A stretch of 64,000 bases of DNA, taken from contig JBAIZL010000002.1 in assembly GCA_036971475.1 (NCBI GenBank), forward strand, positions 351,265,582-351,329,581, in the 5' to 3' direction. A program made the position numbers and the translations under genes. This document shows positions 9,628 through 18,793 of the stretch, piece after piece. The notes beneath the pieces were generated by a model. That model was given only the letters and a program-made list of their open reading frames with translations, did not search any database and was not told where the DNA came from. The stretch's first letter is position 1. Every line of letters starts with the position of its first letter. The stretch is from Prosapia bicincta. Lineage: Eukaryota; Arthropoda; Insecta; Hemiptera; Cercopidae.

Positions 9628-9888
9628 ATGGACATCGTACAAATGGGAAAAAGCAAGGCATTCGTTCCCGTTGACATTTTCAGAGAGAAGGCTTTAGTTA
9701 CTAGGAAGACCTCATTGGCAGCAGATATACTTCGTGCAGAATGTAAAATCTGTTTATCAGAAGAAGTTCAAGTGGTTTATTTACCCTGCAGACACGTTAT
9801 TGCTTGTTTGCTTTGCGGATTAGCCTGCAAAACTTGCGGAATTTGCAGAGAAACTGTTGACTCTATTATGAGAATTTATCTTTCCTAA
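9628..9888 (+). CDS. RING-finger protein resembling the C-terminus of IAPs
   Basis: An 86-aa protein whose C-terminal half is a C3HC4 RING: C39, C42, C54, H56, C60, C63, C70 and C73, ending MRIYLS. That composition and ending are typical of the ubiquitin-ligase RING at the end of inhibitor-of-apoptosis proteins. No BIR domain is present here, but a separate BIR protein is encoded at 22,356 in the same element. A TATA box sits 50 bases upstream. In baculoviruses and insects, IAP RINGs act as E3 ligases against caspases or IAP antagonists. A role in blocking host cell death is inferred, not shown. Confidence 0.85.
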   Translation: MDIVQMGKSKAFVPVDIFREKALVTRKTSLAADILRAECKICLSEEVQVVYLPCRHVIACLLCGLACKTCGICRETVDSIMRIYLS

Positions 9889-10083
9889 CATTTGTAATAA
9901 TTTTTTGTTTAACAACAATATTTCTTTTTAATAGTATAATTATTGTAACTTATTATTTAAAAAATATATATTATGTCTTGTAGAAAAAATGTAATTTTGT
10001 GTTTGCTTTGACCAAGCTTAAGTCATTTTACACCTTTGCTCAACTAAAAATCCTCTATTTTATTAATATTCAAACATCAAACA

Positions 10084-10084
<1 letters not shown>

Positions 10085-10148
<64 letters not shown>
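10085..10148. repeat. CA-dinucleotide microsatellite
   Basis: About 31 uninterrupted CA units. Such long dinucleotide tracts are normal in animal genomes and very unusual in Wolbachia, so they support a eukaryotic location. A short TGTGTGTGTG tract about 35 bases downstream could pair with it. Confidence 0.97.
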
Positions 10149-10149
<1 letters not shown>

Positions 10150-10337
10150 GTGTTGGGCATAGTAGATATCCACGACATACTTGTGTGTGTGTTTGTTTTG
10201 AAATACAATGCAATTACGTTAGGATTAATAAAACTCACACTGACAGGTGTTAAGACAGGTGTTGTGGGGGACGGGTAAAACTAGGTTTGATGAACTCATA
10301 GGGGGGCAGGTGTTGCACTGCATGTAGGTATTAGCTC

Positions 10338-10345
10338 TATATAAA
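10338..10345 (+). promoter_or_regulatory. Orphan TATA box
   Basis: TATATAAA in the same style as the boxes before the coding genes of this element, followed about 30 bases on by GACTGTTCACTTC. No ORF of note follows for nearly 1.9 kb. Confidence 0.45.
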
Positions 10346-10870
10346 CGAGCGAAACGTTTAGAGACTGTTCACTTCTATGCATGACTTTATAGAGTGAATA
10401 CTATGTTCTTGTTAGCTTTTAAGATATTTCAATGTTTTAATATATTTTTTATTCCCTTGTATTTTATATAGGTTACTTTGGTTTTATGCTTTGTAAAGAA
10501 GGTATGCACCCAGAGATAACGGTTTTTTGCGGTTCAAAATAAGTGACCATGCTTGAAACCCAAAAAATCTGCGAAAATATCGTTTGGTGCCCATGCCAGT
10601 TGTATATTGTTCGCATATCTTGGTCATATCTTATTTCCAAAGCATATAATTTGAGATAACATCTCTGTATTGTGAGTTTTTGTTAGCTTGTTAAGAAATA
10701 CAATTATAATATATGTTTATTCCTTGTTGTACTTTATATAGCTCACTTTGGTTTACATTATATTATATTATTTAATTTTTTTGTGCATGTTAGACTAAAT
10801 GTTTAGATGTATTTTGTGGTTGCATGTTAAATTTTATTTTTATAATTATAGCATAAACACAGCATGTTTT

Positions 10871-11032
10871 TCAGGTTAAAATAATTATATATGTATTTAT
10901 TCCAGGTTTATATAAATAATACTAATATTTATTCTTGTTTCAGCAGTTTTTTCAGGTTAAAATAATTATATCTTTATTTATTTCAGGTTTTATATAAATA
11001 ATACCAATATTTATTCTTGTTTATTTTTCAGG
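10871..11032. repeat. Degenerate direct repeat, 81-bp period
   Basis: TCAGGTTAAAATAATTATAT...TATTTATTYCAGGTTTTATATAAATAATACYAATATTTATTCTTGTTT occurs at 10,871 and again at 10,952 with small differences. Further CAGGTTT blocks continue towards 11,060. The repeat contributes many CAGG tracts. Confidence 0.7.
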
Positions 11033-12232
11033 TATTATAAACAATATTACTCCTACTTTCAGGTTTACCTCAGGAATCTTGATTGTTTCTGATTTTGATC
11101 AATCCCCCCCTAATGTGATTTTTATTGGGTATCTTTTAATTACTTCAAGCCCATGTCTGGAGTATATTACACATAAGCACGTGCTATATATGTAGTTGGA
11201 ACAGAATGGGGTATCTCATGAGGTGAAAATCAATTTCGTAAAATTATTGTTGATTTAGTCTTGTGGAATACATAAATTGTTATTCAAAATACCGAAAATC
11301 ACATATTTGGGGGGGAATTTAATAACATTTTTTTATTGTTTACTTTTCAGGTAAAATAATATATGTTTCTTACTTCCAGGTTTACATCATTAATATCCCT
11401 AATACTCCTTCCTCTTTCACGCACGCTAAGGCTATCTCCGGATAGTTTGTCTGGGGGCAACCCTGGCAAAGCGTGTTCTCCTGGACATCATTGTTTCTGT
11501 TCACTGGGAGCTTGATATCCAACCCCCCACCCCACCCACCTTTTTTGTCTTTTCCCCGAGGTGAGTAAACGTAGCGGATGATTGGCGAGATGAATTTCGC
11601 GTCATTCGTTGCGTCACCCGGCTTCCAATAGTCATACAGCAAGAACGAATTCAGCGTATGTCTATTATTCACTTACACCCCAATCCCTCTAGGTTGCCGT
11701 TGGTCTATTCGGCTGGTGACGTGAAGAATTGCGTTCCAGTCTAGTAGAGCGCCTAGGGATCCCTTTGTGCAAAGTGTTACAAGGAGGATATTCAGTACAT
11801 TCTGCTTAGAGTCACTCCTTCCTATTCTTTCCCATAGTTTTAAGGAAAAAAAAATTTTTAATATTCAAACGACCTTGACCCAGTTTTTAGCTGGAAGAAA
11901 ATGCTTCACACATTTTCCAAAGCTTGTATTAAAGTTATAATACGTTCTGTTACCTCCTACACCGAAAAAAAATAATAATAAGTTCAATTCCCCCCGCAGA
12001 GTTACTTCAATTTGTGATTTGGAACACTTCAATTCCTTCCACCTCCCCCCGATATCTTCTTTACTCAACTATTCTACTATGTTAAACCTCACCTACCTCT
12101 TCACATCCAAAACGTCATTCTCCCCCTCCCTTCCTAGTGATATAGTATAACCCCTCCTTCGTTTTAAATCGTAAAAATAGCATAGACTCGCGATAACATC
12201 ATCATTTTGCTTCTCAATGTTATAGCTGAAGA

Positions 12233-12865
12233 ATGGATCCAACCGTCAGGATTTCTACAGCTCCTCTAAAAATGTCCACCATACATAGGAGAACTGAAAC
12301 CGCAAGCACTTCAAATACCGCAGCCTATCATTTCAACAACCTGGTTAAGGACCTACTGCTAACAGATAGTCCTGTTAAAAATTGTAAAAACACATCCTCG
12401 ACTATTTCTCCGAAACCTACTGCAGCCAAAAAACTTGAGTTTTTACCTACTCTACCCTGCAATTCCCAAAAGCAATTCCGACTTTGTACATACAGATTTT
12501 CGAAAGGGATAAAGAGAAACGGAATATGCAACGCTCGTATTGCAGGTGATGGTGTTATACTGTGCAGCCGTCATCGCGAGCGTAATACAACAGGCCTGAA
12601 AGAAACAAAATCTTCCACAAATAAGTCTTCAAAAAATATTTTGCCGAAAATAAAAATATCCAGACTCAAAACTAACACCAAATATCGACTTCTATCATAC
12701 TTGAACGATGATGAGGCCATCGTGGGAACTACAAAAGGTGCCTTCATCATACATTTCCCTTTTAAGAAGTTTAAAAAACAACCTCTTAAAGACGGATGGT
12801 ATCTTGAAGTAAAGTTTGCAGATCACAACTCCAAAAAGAAGCTTCTACATTGGGTTAAAAAATAA
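12233..12865 (+). CDS. Uncharacterised Polinton protein with a CxnCxnCxxH zinc-binding motif
   Basis: A 210-aa basic protein. The middle contains LCTYRFSKGIKRNGICNARI followed by ILCSRH: a Cys, then KGxxxxGxC, then CxxH. Motifs of this shape occur in proteins of large and mid-sized eukaryotic DNA viruses and probably bind zinc. The C-terminal third (LSYLNDDEAIVGTTKGAFIIHFP, then KDGWYLEVKFAD) looks like a compact folded domain. The N-terminal 80 residues are Ser/Thr-rich and probably disordered. A strong hairpin follows the stop at 12,935-12,978. Function unknown; DNA or protein binding is a guess. Confidence 0.65.
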   Translation: MDPTVRISTAPLKMSTIHRRTETASTSNTAAYHFNNLVKDLLLTDSPVKNCKNTSSTISPKPTAAKKLEFLPTLPCNSQKQFRLCTYRFSKGIKRNGICNARIAGDGVILCSRHRERNTTGLKETKSSTNKSSKNILPKIKISRLKTNTKYRLLSYLNDDEAIVGTTKGAFIIHFPFKKFKKQPLKDGWYLEVKFADHNSKKKLLHWVKK

Positions 12866-12934
12866 TACGATTCATCTTCTCAGCAACTGTTTCCTCATAC
12901 ACACCCTCCTTTCCTTCCTTTGCTTTCCTTTCCA

Positions 12935-12978
12935 AGAATAAAGCAGCTGATGGGTTCGCCCATCAGCTGCTCTATTCT
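12935..12978. terminator. 44-nt hairpin with TTCG loop after the zinc-motif gene
   Basis: AGAATA, one mismatch, AGCAGCTGATGGG, loop TTCG, then the exact reverse complement CCCATCAGCTGCT, mismatch, TATTCT. A 19-bp stem capped by a UUCG tetraloop is exceptionally stable. It lies 70 bases after the stop at 12,865 and is repeated at 14,149-14,192. ACCTTGAC follows at 12,993-13,000. A role in transcript 3'-end formation is inferred. Confidence 0.65.
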
Positions 12979-13135
12979 CTTTATTATAAACGACCTTGAC
13001 ACATATTTACCAAGGCTACCACACAAGAGCAGCATGTATAGAACACAAGCTTTTTATCTATTTATGCAACTTCATATTATATTATAAACTCACTATCTGA
13101 ATTCTCAGTATTATTTTGTTTACAGGTGTGGGAAT

Positions 13136-14107
13136 ATGTCTGAGGAAAACCTTCTCAATGAAATAACCTCGCTTAGGAAATTGATAAAGTCAAAGTATAA
13201 TCGGTTTAAGATACGAAAAATTGAGAGCGAAAGTAGAGTACAAAAACGTTTACATTATATTATAGAACCTATCAGAGAGTTGATTAAAACCGCTTTAGAT
13301 AAAATACTATCTGAAAAAGCTTTGTATAAATCCAAAACGCTAACCGCGTGTGATTCGGGAGAACGTTTTGCAAAGTATAGTTTTATTCCTAAAGCGGTGT
13401 CATCTCCTACGACCCACTCTTTGACGGACGACACAGTGTTAGAAAGGGTGAAAACAGACCATGCCTCCTTGTTATATCCTGAATTTACAGACTTAAATGT
13501 AATAGCTGAGACATCCGATCCCCCAGAACCCAGTGTCGGCGAAGTTATATCAACTCCGGGTGCTTATGACGTAGCAACAGAGTGGTTAGAGGAGACTTTC
13601 GTTAATCCGCTCACTAAATCTTACATGAAGAAATTCATGAATGACGCTGCCGGTAATAAAAAGAGTATTGATCATACATACGGTCCACGTTTGGAGAAAG
13701 ATAACATCTTTGTTGGTGACACGCAATTGTTGTTCGAAGAAGATGGTGGTCTGCGATTGGGTGATACCGTTTACAATCCGACTAAAGGATTGTATGAGCT
13801 TCTTTTCAAGAGAATACCTGATGATGACGTCTATGACGAGAATGATATCGCAGCCTATAAAGATATATTAGTCAAGACCAACGCTCATAGGATTGGATAT
13901 TTGCGAAACAACAGGATTAATCGCCAAGTAAATTCCTTTAAATATAGGACTGTATTAGCTCAAATGTTTCCCACAACATACTACGGATCAGGGATGCGAT
14001 ACAGCAATAGCAACAGCAGACACTTAATGATAGTTCCAGCTAAAGCGGGTAACTTTACTCAAACCCTTAAAGATATAAACATACTGAATAACGTAACACA
14101 GTTCTAG
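13136..14107 (+). CDS. Uncharacterised Polinton family protein, paralogue 1
   Basis: A 323-aa protein related to the one encoded at 20,537-21,444. Both start with a short helical segment (LLNEITSLRKLIKSK here) and a PIREL/PIVEPLKK block. Both share a C-terminal domain with YGPRL/FGARL, a GDT/GDA beta strand, NPTKGLYELLF/RGTRGLFELIF, IPDD/IPEK and TNAHRIGY/TNAHRKGY. This domain is common in unnamed proteins of arthropod and cnidarian Polintons (I believe Pfam DUF8207). No enzyme motif is visible. The ATG at 13,136 is the first in frame. A hairpin follows at 14,149. Confidence 0.8.
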   Translation: MSEENLLNEITSLRKLIKSKYNRFKIRKIESESRVQKRLHYIIEPIRELIKTALDKILSEKALYKSKTLTACDSGERFAKYSFIPKAVSSPTTHSLTDDTVLERVKTDHASLLYPEFTDLNVIAETSDPPEPSVGEVISTPGAYDVATEWLEETFVNPLTKSYMKKFMNDAAGNKKSIDHTYGPRLEKDNIFVGDTQLLFEEDGGLRLGDTVYNPTKGLYELLFKRIPDDDVYDENDIAAYKDILVKTNAHRIGYLRNNRINRQVNSFKYRTVLAQMFPTTYYGSGMRYSNSNSRHLMIVPAKAGNFTQTLKDINILNNVTQF

Positions 14108-14148
14108 GCACTAGGTCAGTATGTCAAGGTTATATATATATAGTTAAT

Positions 14149-14192
14149 AGAATAGATCAGCTGATGGGTTCTCCCATCAGCTGCTCTATTCT
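14149..14192. terminator. Second 44-nt hairpin, after paralogue 1
   Basis: AGAATAGA, one mismatch, CAGCTGATGGG, loop TTCT, CCCATCAGCTG, mismatch, TCTATTCT. It is homologous to the hairpin at 12,935-12,978 but its flanks are inverted: the purine-rich GGGAAGGGAAGGAAG lies downstream here, while the pyrimidine-rich complement lies upstream there. GTCAAGGT lies at 14,123-14,130. It is placed between a plus-strand gene and a possible minus-strand gene, so it could serve both. Confidence 0.65.
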
Positions 14193-14283
14193 TGGGAAGG
14201 GAAGGAAGCGAGGGATAGAGGGATGGGTGATAATGAGAGGATTGGTTTGGAAAAGGTTTTGAAATTTTCAGTACTTTGGGTTA

Positions 14284-14526
14284 TTACTGAGAGCTTTGAT
14301 CACTGTCTTCGAACGAAAGTCGTCTTCTTGCGGAGCATACACCGTCACGCCGAGGATTGCTACTTATCGGTGGCCTAGTAGCCTGCGGTTGCCCATCATA
14401 TGAATCTGTTGCATCTTCAGCATAAGACACTACATTTTCCTTCAACGAAGGATCTTCATCGTCCTCAAGTGAGTCTACAGTAGTTTGTAAAAAGTCTTCC
14501 AACGAGGTATTCATTACGGTTGTCAT
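14284..14526 (-). CDS. Small acidic protein, 80 aa, minus strand
   Basis: The only plausible minus-strand gene of the element. It starts MTTVMNTSLEDFLQTTVD, is acidic in the middle and ends with a basic patch and RRRLSFEDSDQSSQ. TATAAAAA on the minus strand at 14,701-14,708 could be its promoter, about 175 bases upstream. RRLSF fits the loose cyclin-docking consensus (RxL plus hydrophobic), though such short motifs arise often by chance. The length is modest and I do not recognise a family, so it may be a chance frame. Confidence 0.4.
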   Translation of the reverse strand: MTTVMNTSLEDFLQTTVDSLEDDEDPSLKENVVSYAEDATDSYDGQPQATRPPISSNPRRDGVCSARRRLSFEDSDQSSQ

Positions 14527-14805
14527 GTTTTGTATATCGACAGCCGTGAAAACAGCAAAAACTTGTTCAACTTCTTCCTCTGATAAAGTGGCTATCCACG
14601 ACCATTCTATACAATGAATAGGTTGTTCTATATTCAGAGGAGCTATGTTAATTATAGTTAGGTTTGAACAATTATAATTCGCTTGTTTGCAGTTTTTGCT
14701 TTTTTATACGTGCGCAATAACTTTTTGAAAGGACAGTGATAGAAGGGGGGGTAACAAGGATAATGCTTTTTTTAAATATATAGTGGTGGGGGATGTAGTT
14801 CAGGA

Positions 14806-14815
14806 TATATATAAG
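14806..14815 (+). promoter_or_regulatory. TATA box of the DNA polymerase gene
   Basis: TATATATAAG, 67 bases before the polymerase ATG at 14,882. Confidence 0.65.
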
Positions 14816-14881
14816 ACATGCATGATTTTAGTATCATTTTAGTTTCTAACTTGAATTTGAGTAGAACAAATATACTAAAAA

Positions 14882-17800
14882 ATGGAATCTAACAATGTTT
14901 TCTGCTGTGAAATTTGTAGAGATGAATTCAAAGATGAGTTACTGTATCTGATGCATTTTGAGTTATTTCACAGAGTCTGCACACAGGAAAATGAAGACAG
15001 AGAAGTTTACACAATTCCCGACTATGAAGGAACTATTCCAGCTGATGGAGAAAGGAACACAGAAAGGAATAGCTTATTCTCGTGCGAGATTTGTGGAGAA
15101 GAATTCAACGACCGCTTACTCCTGTTGTCGCATGTTGAGATATTCCATACACCTTTTCTCGATCAAGAAAACAACGAATTATACAGCTTACCAGACTTGC
15201 CGGAAACTAGAAAGGAATCAGTAGCTGACAGAGCAACAGTCATACATTACGCTCCCCCAAGACAAAAGTTGAAACACGAACTTCTATCTCAAGCGTTACC
15301 TAGGTCATATGTTAAACATTTCCTTATAAGGAACGTAACCGAACTCTATTTGGACGATTACATAATTGAAGCGAGCGATGTTGTAGTGGAGCTGTTGAAA
15401 GAGGAGCTCATTCGTTTAAATTTTATAAAGTTTGGACTTGTGATGGAGTCCGAATTTGTAAATGTGGAAGGAGAAATATCTCAGAGAGCGTTTATAACTA
15501 GGAACAGAAAAATTACTTTTGCATCAGACCTGGAAAACGTAGTCAGGGAATGTATGCAGGAGATTGTTTTGAAAATAACCGAACACGAAAGTCGGGGGTC
15601 TGGATGGACATTAGGTAAAGTTAAGAGTATGGTTGTAAGAGTACATAAACACGGGTATGGTAATCGTGGAAGTAGTTATATCCCGTTACCTAAGACGATA
15701 GCATCCACCTTGTCTTGCATTAATGTCCAGAACTCCGACAATAAATGTTTTCGATACGCAATGCTAGCAAAACATGTTGGTCCAAAAAAAGCATGTAGAG
15801 TTGACTACAAATACGAACAAGTTGGCAATAAGTACAACTTTGCTGGATTGCAATATCCGGTCTCAGTTGAGGATATAAAACTCTTTGAAAAACGAAATCC
15901 TGGAGTATCCGTGAACGTTTTTAGTCTCGACGAAAGTCATAATGTTTATCCGCTGAGAGTAGTAGAAACTGAAGATATTCGCCACACAGACTTACTACTT
16001 CTACACGATGGTGATGTCTCGCATTACGTCTACATTAAGAATTTTAACAGATTGGTAAGGGGCCAAATGAAAAGATATGATAGTAGCGTGACGGTATGTA
16101 AGAAATGTTTTGCTTTCAAATCTCTTTCAATGGAACTCGGAGGGCGACGGTGGTTGGCCGAACACAACCGCTTATGCGGAGTACATGCCCCCGTTAAAAT
16201 GGAATTACCTCATCGTGATAAACGGTTTGTTTCTTTCAACAAAATGAATCAGCTATACAGTGTACCTATAGTGATATACGCCGACTTTGAATCTACTTTG
16301 ATACCTATTAAAACGGTTATGGAAGATCCTGAAGACGTCACCAAACATTTATACCAAAAACACGAGCCTAATAGCTACTGCATGATGGTAAAGTCTACTT
16401 TAGACGAAAACCATCTCACGAGGTATGGGTTAACATCAAAACCGCTTGTTTACAGGGGTTGTGATGCGGTAAAGAACTTTCTACAACAGCTGAAACTTGT
16501 TGCCGAGAAAGTTGAAGGGATGTACTCAAATATTGTTCCCATGTTAGAGATGAGTGATGACGAAATACTTGCATACACATCCGTAACTACTTGTTACTTG
16601 TGTAAAAAATCTTTTACAGACATAAATCATAAAGTCCGTGACCATGACCATCTCACAGGAAAGTATAGAGGATCGGCTTGTAACTCGTGCAACATAAATT
16701 ATAAGCTACCTAGTTTTATACCTGTCGTGCTGCACAATTTAAGTGGATACGATTCACATTTTATAATACATGAATTGAACTTATGGAAAGGACAAATCGA
16801 TGTGTTAGCCTCGTCGAAAGGAAAGTTTATAAGTTTTTCGAAAAAGGTCGGTAAACTAAAATTGAGATTCATCGACTCTTATAGGTTTTTACCTTCAAGC
16901 CTTATGAAACTTAGCGAAAATCTATCACGGGACGATCTGCTGGAGACGAAGAAACTTGTACCTGAAGGAAAGCTTGAACTAGTGTTAAGAAAAGGTGTTT
17001 TCCCTTACGATTATATAGACGATGCAGATAGGTTCAACGAAACTTCGCTTCCTCCCATAGAATGTTTTTACAGCAAGCTAAATGAATGCGGAATTAGTGA
17101 TGAAGAATACCAACACGCATGTAACGTATGGAACGGAATGGAGTTTAAGACTTTGGGAGAGTACATCGATTTTTATGTACAACTCGACGTGACCCTTCTT
17201 TGCGATGTTATGGAGGAATTTAGAAACACCTGTATGAACGCTTACGGGCTTGATCCTCTCCATTCTTACACCTCACCAGGACTGGCGTGGCAGGCTATGT
17301 TGAGAGAAACAGGATGCACTTTGGAATTGATGATGGATGTCGATATGATCCTCATGGTAGAGTCGGGCGTCCGAGGCGGTCTAACGCAGTGCGTTAGGAA
17401 ACATGTTAGAGCCAACAACAAGCATTTGCCTGACTTTGATAGTGAGAAAGAGTCTGTCTACCTGGGGTACTTCGACGCAAACAACCTTTACGGGTGGGCC
17501 ATGTCGATGCCCTTGCCATCTGGAGGATTCGAATGGGTAGATCCAACTACGATAGAAGAAATTCAACATATCCCTCGTTACGGTTGTTTCGGGTATATTT
17601 TGGAGTTCGACTTTGAATACCCGGAGGCGCTCCATGATCATCACTACGATCTCCCTCTTCTACCAAAAAGCGAAGTTCCGCCTGGAGGTAAATACAAAAA
17701 GCTTTTGATGACTGTTGAATCGAAAGATCATTACGTCGCTCACTATTGGACCGTGCAACAAGCCATACAACTAGGACTTCGTATTACCAAAGTTCATAGA

Positions 17801-18724
17801 GTCATACGTTTTGCACAATCATATTGCTTAAAGCCGTACATCGATTCGAACACTGCTAGGAGATCCGCCGCTAAATCTGCTTTCCAGAGAGATTTCTTCA
17901 AATTAATGAACAACGCAATTTTCGGAAAAACTCTGGAAAACAAACGAAAACATATAGATGTTAGGCTTGTTACAGACGAAAAGAAACTAATGAAACTTGT
18001 GAAGCGAGACAACTTTAATACGTCTATTATTATAAATAAAGATCTGGTATTGGTTTGTATGAATAAGACTAAGATAGTTCTCGACAGACCACTTTATATC
18101 GGTATGTCCATCTTAGACATCTCCAAGACGCACATGTACGACTTCCACTACGAAAAGATGGTACGTCATTACGGAAGAGATAAAATCGGAATATCGTATA
18201 TGGATACAGACGCGTTTCTCTACTGGATTCGAACAAATGATCTTTACGAAGACCTCAAGACATTTCAACATAAAAACGATTTTGATTTCTCCGAATACCC
18301 ACCGCACCATCCCACTTACGACGGAGGCGTTAATAAAAAGGTTCTAGGTAAATTCAAGGACGAGCTAAACAGCATCCCAATCATCGAACTCATAGCGTTG
18401 ATGCCGAAGATGTACGCTATGACTACCGCCGTAGGTGGACACAACTGTGAAGAGGAGGAAGGAGTAATAAAAAAGGCTAAAGGAATAAAAAAGAGCTACT
18501 TGAAGAAATCTATTATGTTTGAACACTACAGGAAATGTCTGTTCGAAAACGTAGAGTACAAGGCTACTTTCAATACAATTCGTAGCTTCGGTCATGAGCT
18601 TTACACCATGTTACAACGCAAAAGATCACTATCAACAAGAGACGACAAAAGAAAAATACTTTCAGACTGCATAAACACGTTACCGTACGGGCACTATTCC
18701 TTGCGAGATATATCCGAATGTTAA
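14882..18724 (+). CDS. Protein-primed family B DNA polymerase
   Basis: A 1280-aa PolB, the hallmark Polinton replicase. Two C2H2 zinc fingers lie at the N-terminus (CEICRDEF...HFELFH at about 8-30 and CEICGEEF...HVEIFH at about 69-91). A Cys/His-rich segment at about 575-605 (CYLCKKSF, RDHDHLTGKYRGSACNSC) resembles the endonuclease VII-like insert seen in related polymerases. The 3'-5' exonuclease is visible: YADFEST (Exo I, D about 468), HNLSGYDSHF (Exo II) and YVQLDVTLL (Exo III). Polymerase motifs are YFDANNLYGWAM (A, D about 864), MNNAIFGKTLENK (B) and YMDTDAFLY (C, about 1106). The frame is fully open. No separate terminal-protein gene is recognised; the long N-terminal region is a candidate. 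Confidence 0.97.
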   Translation: MESNNVFCCEICRDEFKDELLYLMHFELFHRVCTQENEDREVYTIPDYEGTIPADGERNTERNSLFSCEICGEEFNDRLLLLSHVEIFHTPFLDQENNELYSLPDLPETRKESVADRATVIHYAPPRQKLKHELLSQALPRSYVKHFLIRNVTELYLDDYIIEASDVVVELLKEELIRLNFIKFGLVMESEFVNVEGEISQRAFITRNRKITFASDLENVVRECMQEIVLKITEHESRGSGWTLGKVKSMVVRVHKHGYGNRGSSYIPLPKTIASTLSCINVQNSDNKCFRYAMLAKHVGPKKACRVDYKYEQVGNKYNFAGLQYPVSVEDIKLFEKRNPGVSVNVFSLDESHNVYPLRVVETEDIRHTDLLLLHDGDVSHYVYIKNFNRLVRGQMKRYDSSVTVCKKCFAFKSLSMELGGRRWLAEHNRLCGVHAPVKMELPHRDKRFVSFNKMNQLYSVPIVIYADFESTLIPIKTVMEDPEDVTKHLYQKHEPNSYCMMVKSTLDENHLTRYGLTSKPLVYRGCDAVKNFLQQLKLVAEKVEGMYSNIVPMLEMSDDEILAYTSVTTCYLCKKSFTDINHKVRDHDHLTGKYRGSACNSCNINYKLPSFIPVVLHNLSGYDSHFIIHELNLWKGQIDVLASSKGKFISFSKKVGKLKLRFIDSYRFLPSSLMKLSENLSRDDLLETKKLVPEGKLELVLRKGVFPYDYIDDADRFNETSLPPIECFYSKLNECGISDEEYQHACNVWNGMEFKTLGEYIDFYVQLDVTLLCDVMEEFRNTCMNAYGLDPLHSYTSPGLAWQAMLRETGCTLELMMDVDMILMVESGVRGGLTQCVRKHVRANNKHLPDFDSEKESVYLGYFDANNLYGWAMSMPLPSGGFEWVDPTTIEEIQHIPRYGCFGYILEFDFEYPEALHDHHYDLPLLPKSEVPPGGKYKKLLMTVESKDHYVAHYWTVQQAIQLGLRITKVHRVIRFAQSYCLKPYIDSNTARRSAAKSAFQRDFFKLMNNAIFGKTLENKRKHIDVRLVTDEKKLMKLVKRDNFNTSIIINKDLVLVCMNKTKIVLDRPLYIGMSILDISKTHMYDFHYEKMVRHYGRDKIGISYMDTDAFLYWIRTNDLYEDLKTFQHKNDFDFSEYPPHHPTYDGGVNKKVLGKFKDELNSIPIIELIALMPKMYAMTTAVGGHNCEEEEGVIKKAKGIKKSYLKKSIMFEHYRKCLFENVEYKATFNTIRSFGHELYTMLQRKRSLSTRDDKRKILSDCINTLPYGHYSLRDISEC

Positions 18725-18736
18725 CGTAACAACAGT

Positions 18737-18746
18737 TATATATAAA
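18737..18746 (+). promoter_or_regulatory. TATA box of the integrase gene
   Basis: TATATATAAA, 48 bases before the integrase ATG and just after the polymerase stop. Confidence 0.6.
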
Positions 18747-18793
18747 AAAATCTAAATTCTATTATTTGTTTCCTATAGTCACTAACGGTAACG

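Larger units (their letters stand above)
9889..12232. other. 2.3-kb region of the Polinton without a recognisable gene
   Basis: No convincing ORF on either strand. It holds a CA microsatellite (about 10,085-10,148), a TATA box at 10,338-10,345, a duplicated 81-bp TCAGGTTAAAATAATTATAT block (10,871 and 10,952), AT-rich sequence rich in TTTCAGG (resembling 3' splice sites), and pyrimidine-rich tracts near 12,040-12,150. A minus-strand frame at 11,672-11,382 is open for 96 codons but resembles nothing I know. It may be decayed coding sequence, host filler, or a non-coding transcript. Confidence 0.5.

Noticed and set aside
9999..10253. 84-codon frame rich in Thr-His across the CA microsatellite
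   Set aside because: It is the translation of a dinucleotide repeat, with no domain and no similar neighbour.
11382..11672. 96-codon minus-strand frame in the gene-poor Polinton region
   Set aside because: Gly/Lys-rich low-complexity centre, no motif and no promoter-like box seen; left as part of the unexplained stretch.
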